A program made the position numbers and the translations under genes. A model generated the notes under the pieces. That model saw only the letters and a program-made list of their open reading frames with translations, searched no databases and was not told the DNA's origin. This document shows positions 6,247-7,104 of a stretch of 7,104 nt of DNA, piece after piece. Origin of the DNA: CANLWN01 sp039815505 (lineage in GTDB: Bacteria > Bacteroidota > Bacteroidia > Flavobacteriales > Flavobacteriaceae); the NCBI GenBank assembly GCA_039815505.1, contig JBCBZE010000182.1:1-7104 (forward strand). The letters run 5' to 3'. Numbering within the stretch: position 1 is the first letter of the stretch; each line of letters starts with the position of its first letter.

Positions 6247-7104
6247 ATGAATATTTTGGATTATAGTATCGTTGTTGCCTATCTCCTGGGTTTTTTGGCC
6301 ATGGGATACTTTTTTAAGGAAAATAAGGATTCCAAGGATTATTTTTTGGGAGGTAAAAGTTTGGGTTGGTTTCCCTTAAGTCTCTCCACGATGGCCACCC
6401 AGTTATCGGCCATTAGTTTTGTTTCTGCACCCGCTTTTGTGGGTCTAAAATTAAATGGGGGCATGAAATGGCTCACTTTTGAATTCGCCGTTCCCTTGGC
6501 TATGATATGTATTATGTTGGTGGTGATTCCGCCCTTGTTTAGATCGGGTGTGGTAAGTATTTATGAATTCATTGAACGAAGATTTGCCCCTTCCACAAGA
6601 ATGATATTAAGTGTGGTTTTTCAAATCAGCAAAGCGTTGGGAACAGGTGTAATGGTTTATACCATTGCGATTATATTACAAGCCGTGTTAGATATCGATT
6701 TTGTATATACGGTGCTTATTATTAGCATTATTACAATTATTTATTCTTGGCAGGGTGGTATGAAAGCCGTGGTTTGGGGCGATGCTATACAGATGATAAT
6801 CTTATTCTTGGGTCTATTGGTCTGTTTCTTCTACGGTTGGCAGCTGATCAACGAAAGCGGGGGGTTGACCAATGGCTTTGCCCCGGAACGTTTAGAAGTA
6901 ATCGATTTTAACTGGGGTATAGGGAAAGGTGAGGAATATGGGTTTTGGCCTATGATCATTGGTGGATTTTTTCTATATGTCTCTTACTATGGTTGCGATC
7001 AAACACAGGCACAGCGTATGCTTTCCGCTAAAAATGAGGGTACCATTCGAAAATTATTGCTCGCCAACGGGCTCTTGCGTTTCCCGGTAGTTTTGTTGTA
7101 TTGT
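6247..7104 (+). CDS. Sodium:solute symporter family protein, C-terminus outside window
   Basis: The first 286 residues of a multi-helix transporter of the sodium:solute symporter (SSS) family are present; the rest lies to the right. SSS proteins use the sodium gradient to import sugars, sialic acid, amino acids or other solutes across the inner membrane. Family hallmarks seen: KDYFLGGKSLGW (about 31-42) after the first helix, STMATQLSAISFVSAPAF (about 47-64) in the broken helix that contributes to sodium binding, SIYEFIERRFAP (about 106-117), QGGMKAVVWGDAIQM (about 169-183), and CDQTQAQRMLSAKN (about 249-262). About seven hydrophobic helices are visible. ATG 6247 is chosen because it places the first helix right after the start. 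An in-frame ATG at 6211 would add 12 polar residues and lies in a leader hairpin. Divergence from a LacI-type regulator suggests a carbohydrate-like substrate, but the exact one is unknown. Confidence 0.93.
   Translation, partial: MNILDYSIVVAYLLGFLAMGYFFKENKDSKDYFLGGKSLGWFPLSLSTMATQLSAISFVSAPAFVGLKLNGGMKWLTFEFAVPLAMICIMLVVIPPLFRSGVVSIYEFIERRFAPSTRMILSVVFQISKALGTGVMVYTIAIILQAVLDIDFVYTVLIISIITIIYSWQGGMKAVVWGDAIQMIILFLGLLVCFFYGWQLINESGGLTNGFAPERLEVIDFNWGIGKGEEYGFWPMIIGGFFLYVSYYGCDQTQAQRMLSAKNEGTIRKLLLANGLLRFPVVLLYC

Overview
The window looks like chromosomal DNA from a member of the Flavobacteriaceae (phylum Bacteroidota), probably a marine genus near Zobellia, Maribacter or Arenibacter; the genus is a guess. 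Four things point there: moderately AT-rich DNA, start codons without Shine-Dalgarno sequences, a Bacteroidota-type promoter (TTG, 20 bp, TATCTTTG) in front of thrS, and protein sequences typical of the family. No rRNA, tRNA, CRISPR array, insertion sequence or phage gene was seen.

Layout. Positions 1-1187 (minus strand) hold most of a gene for an exported protein with TPR-like helices; its 3' end lies outside the window. A strong intrinsic terminator (1266-1301) separates it from the classical translation cluster thrS-infC-rpmI-rplT (4588 down to 1322, minus strand). That cluster encodes threonyl-tRNA synthetase, initiation factor IF-3 and ribosomal proteins L35 and L20. The infC start is unusual: the conserved N-terminus can only be reached from an AUA codon at 2616. 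The infC-rpmI gap carries two consecutive hairpins, placed where L20-dependent control acts in other bacteria. The thrS promoter is embedded in a 34-bp interrupted palindrome.

Upstream of thrS lie a small two-helix membrane protein gene (4697-4924, DUF6095-like) and a LacI-family repressor gene (5008-6033), both on the minus strand. A 213-bp region then separates the repressor from a divergently transcribed plus-strand gene for a sodium:solute symporter (6247 to the window edge). This region holds a perfect LacI-type palindrome (GAAAACGTTTTC), a second larger dyad centred on GTAC, and a leader hairpin. The repressor and symporter probably form the left edge of a substrate-uptake and catabolism locus, likely for a sugar, that continues beyond the window.

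Overall this is a mostly conventional core-genome region next to a regulated transport locus. I found no convincing undescribed system. The points most worth checking are the AUA start of infC, the infC-rpmI hairpins, and the paired operator-like palindromes.
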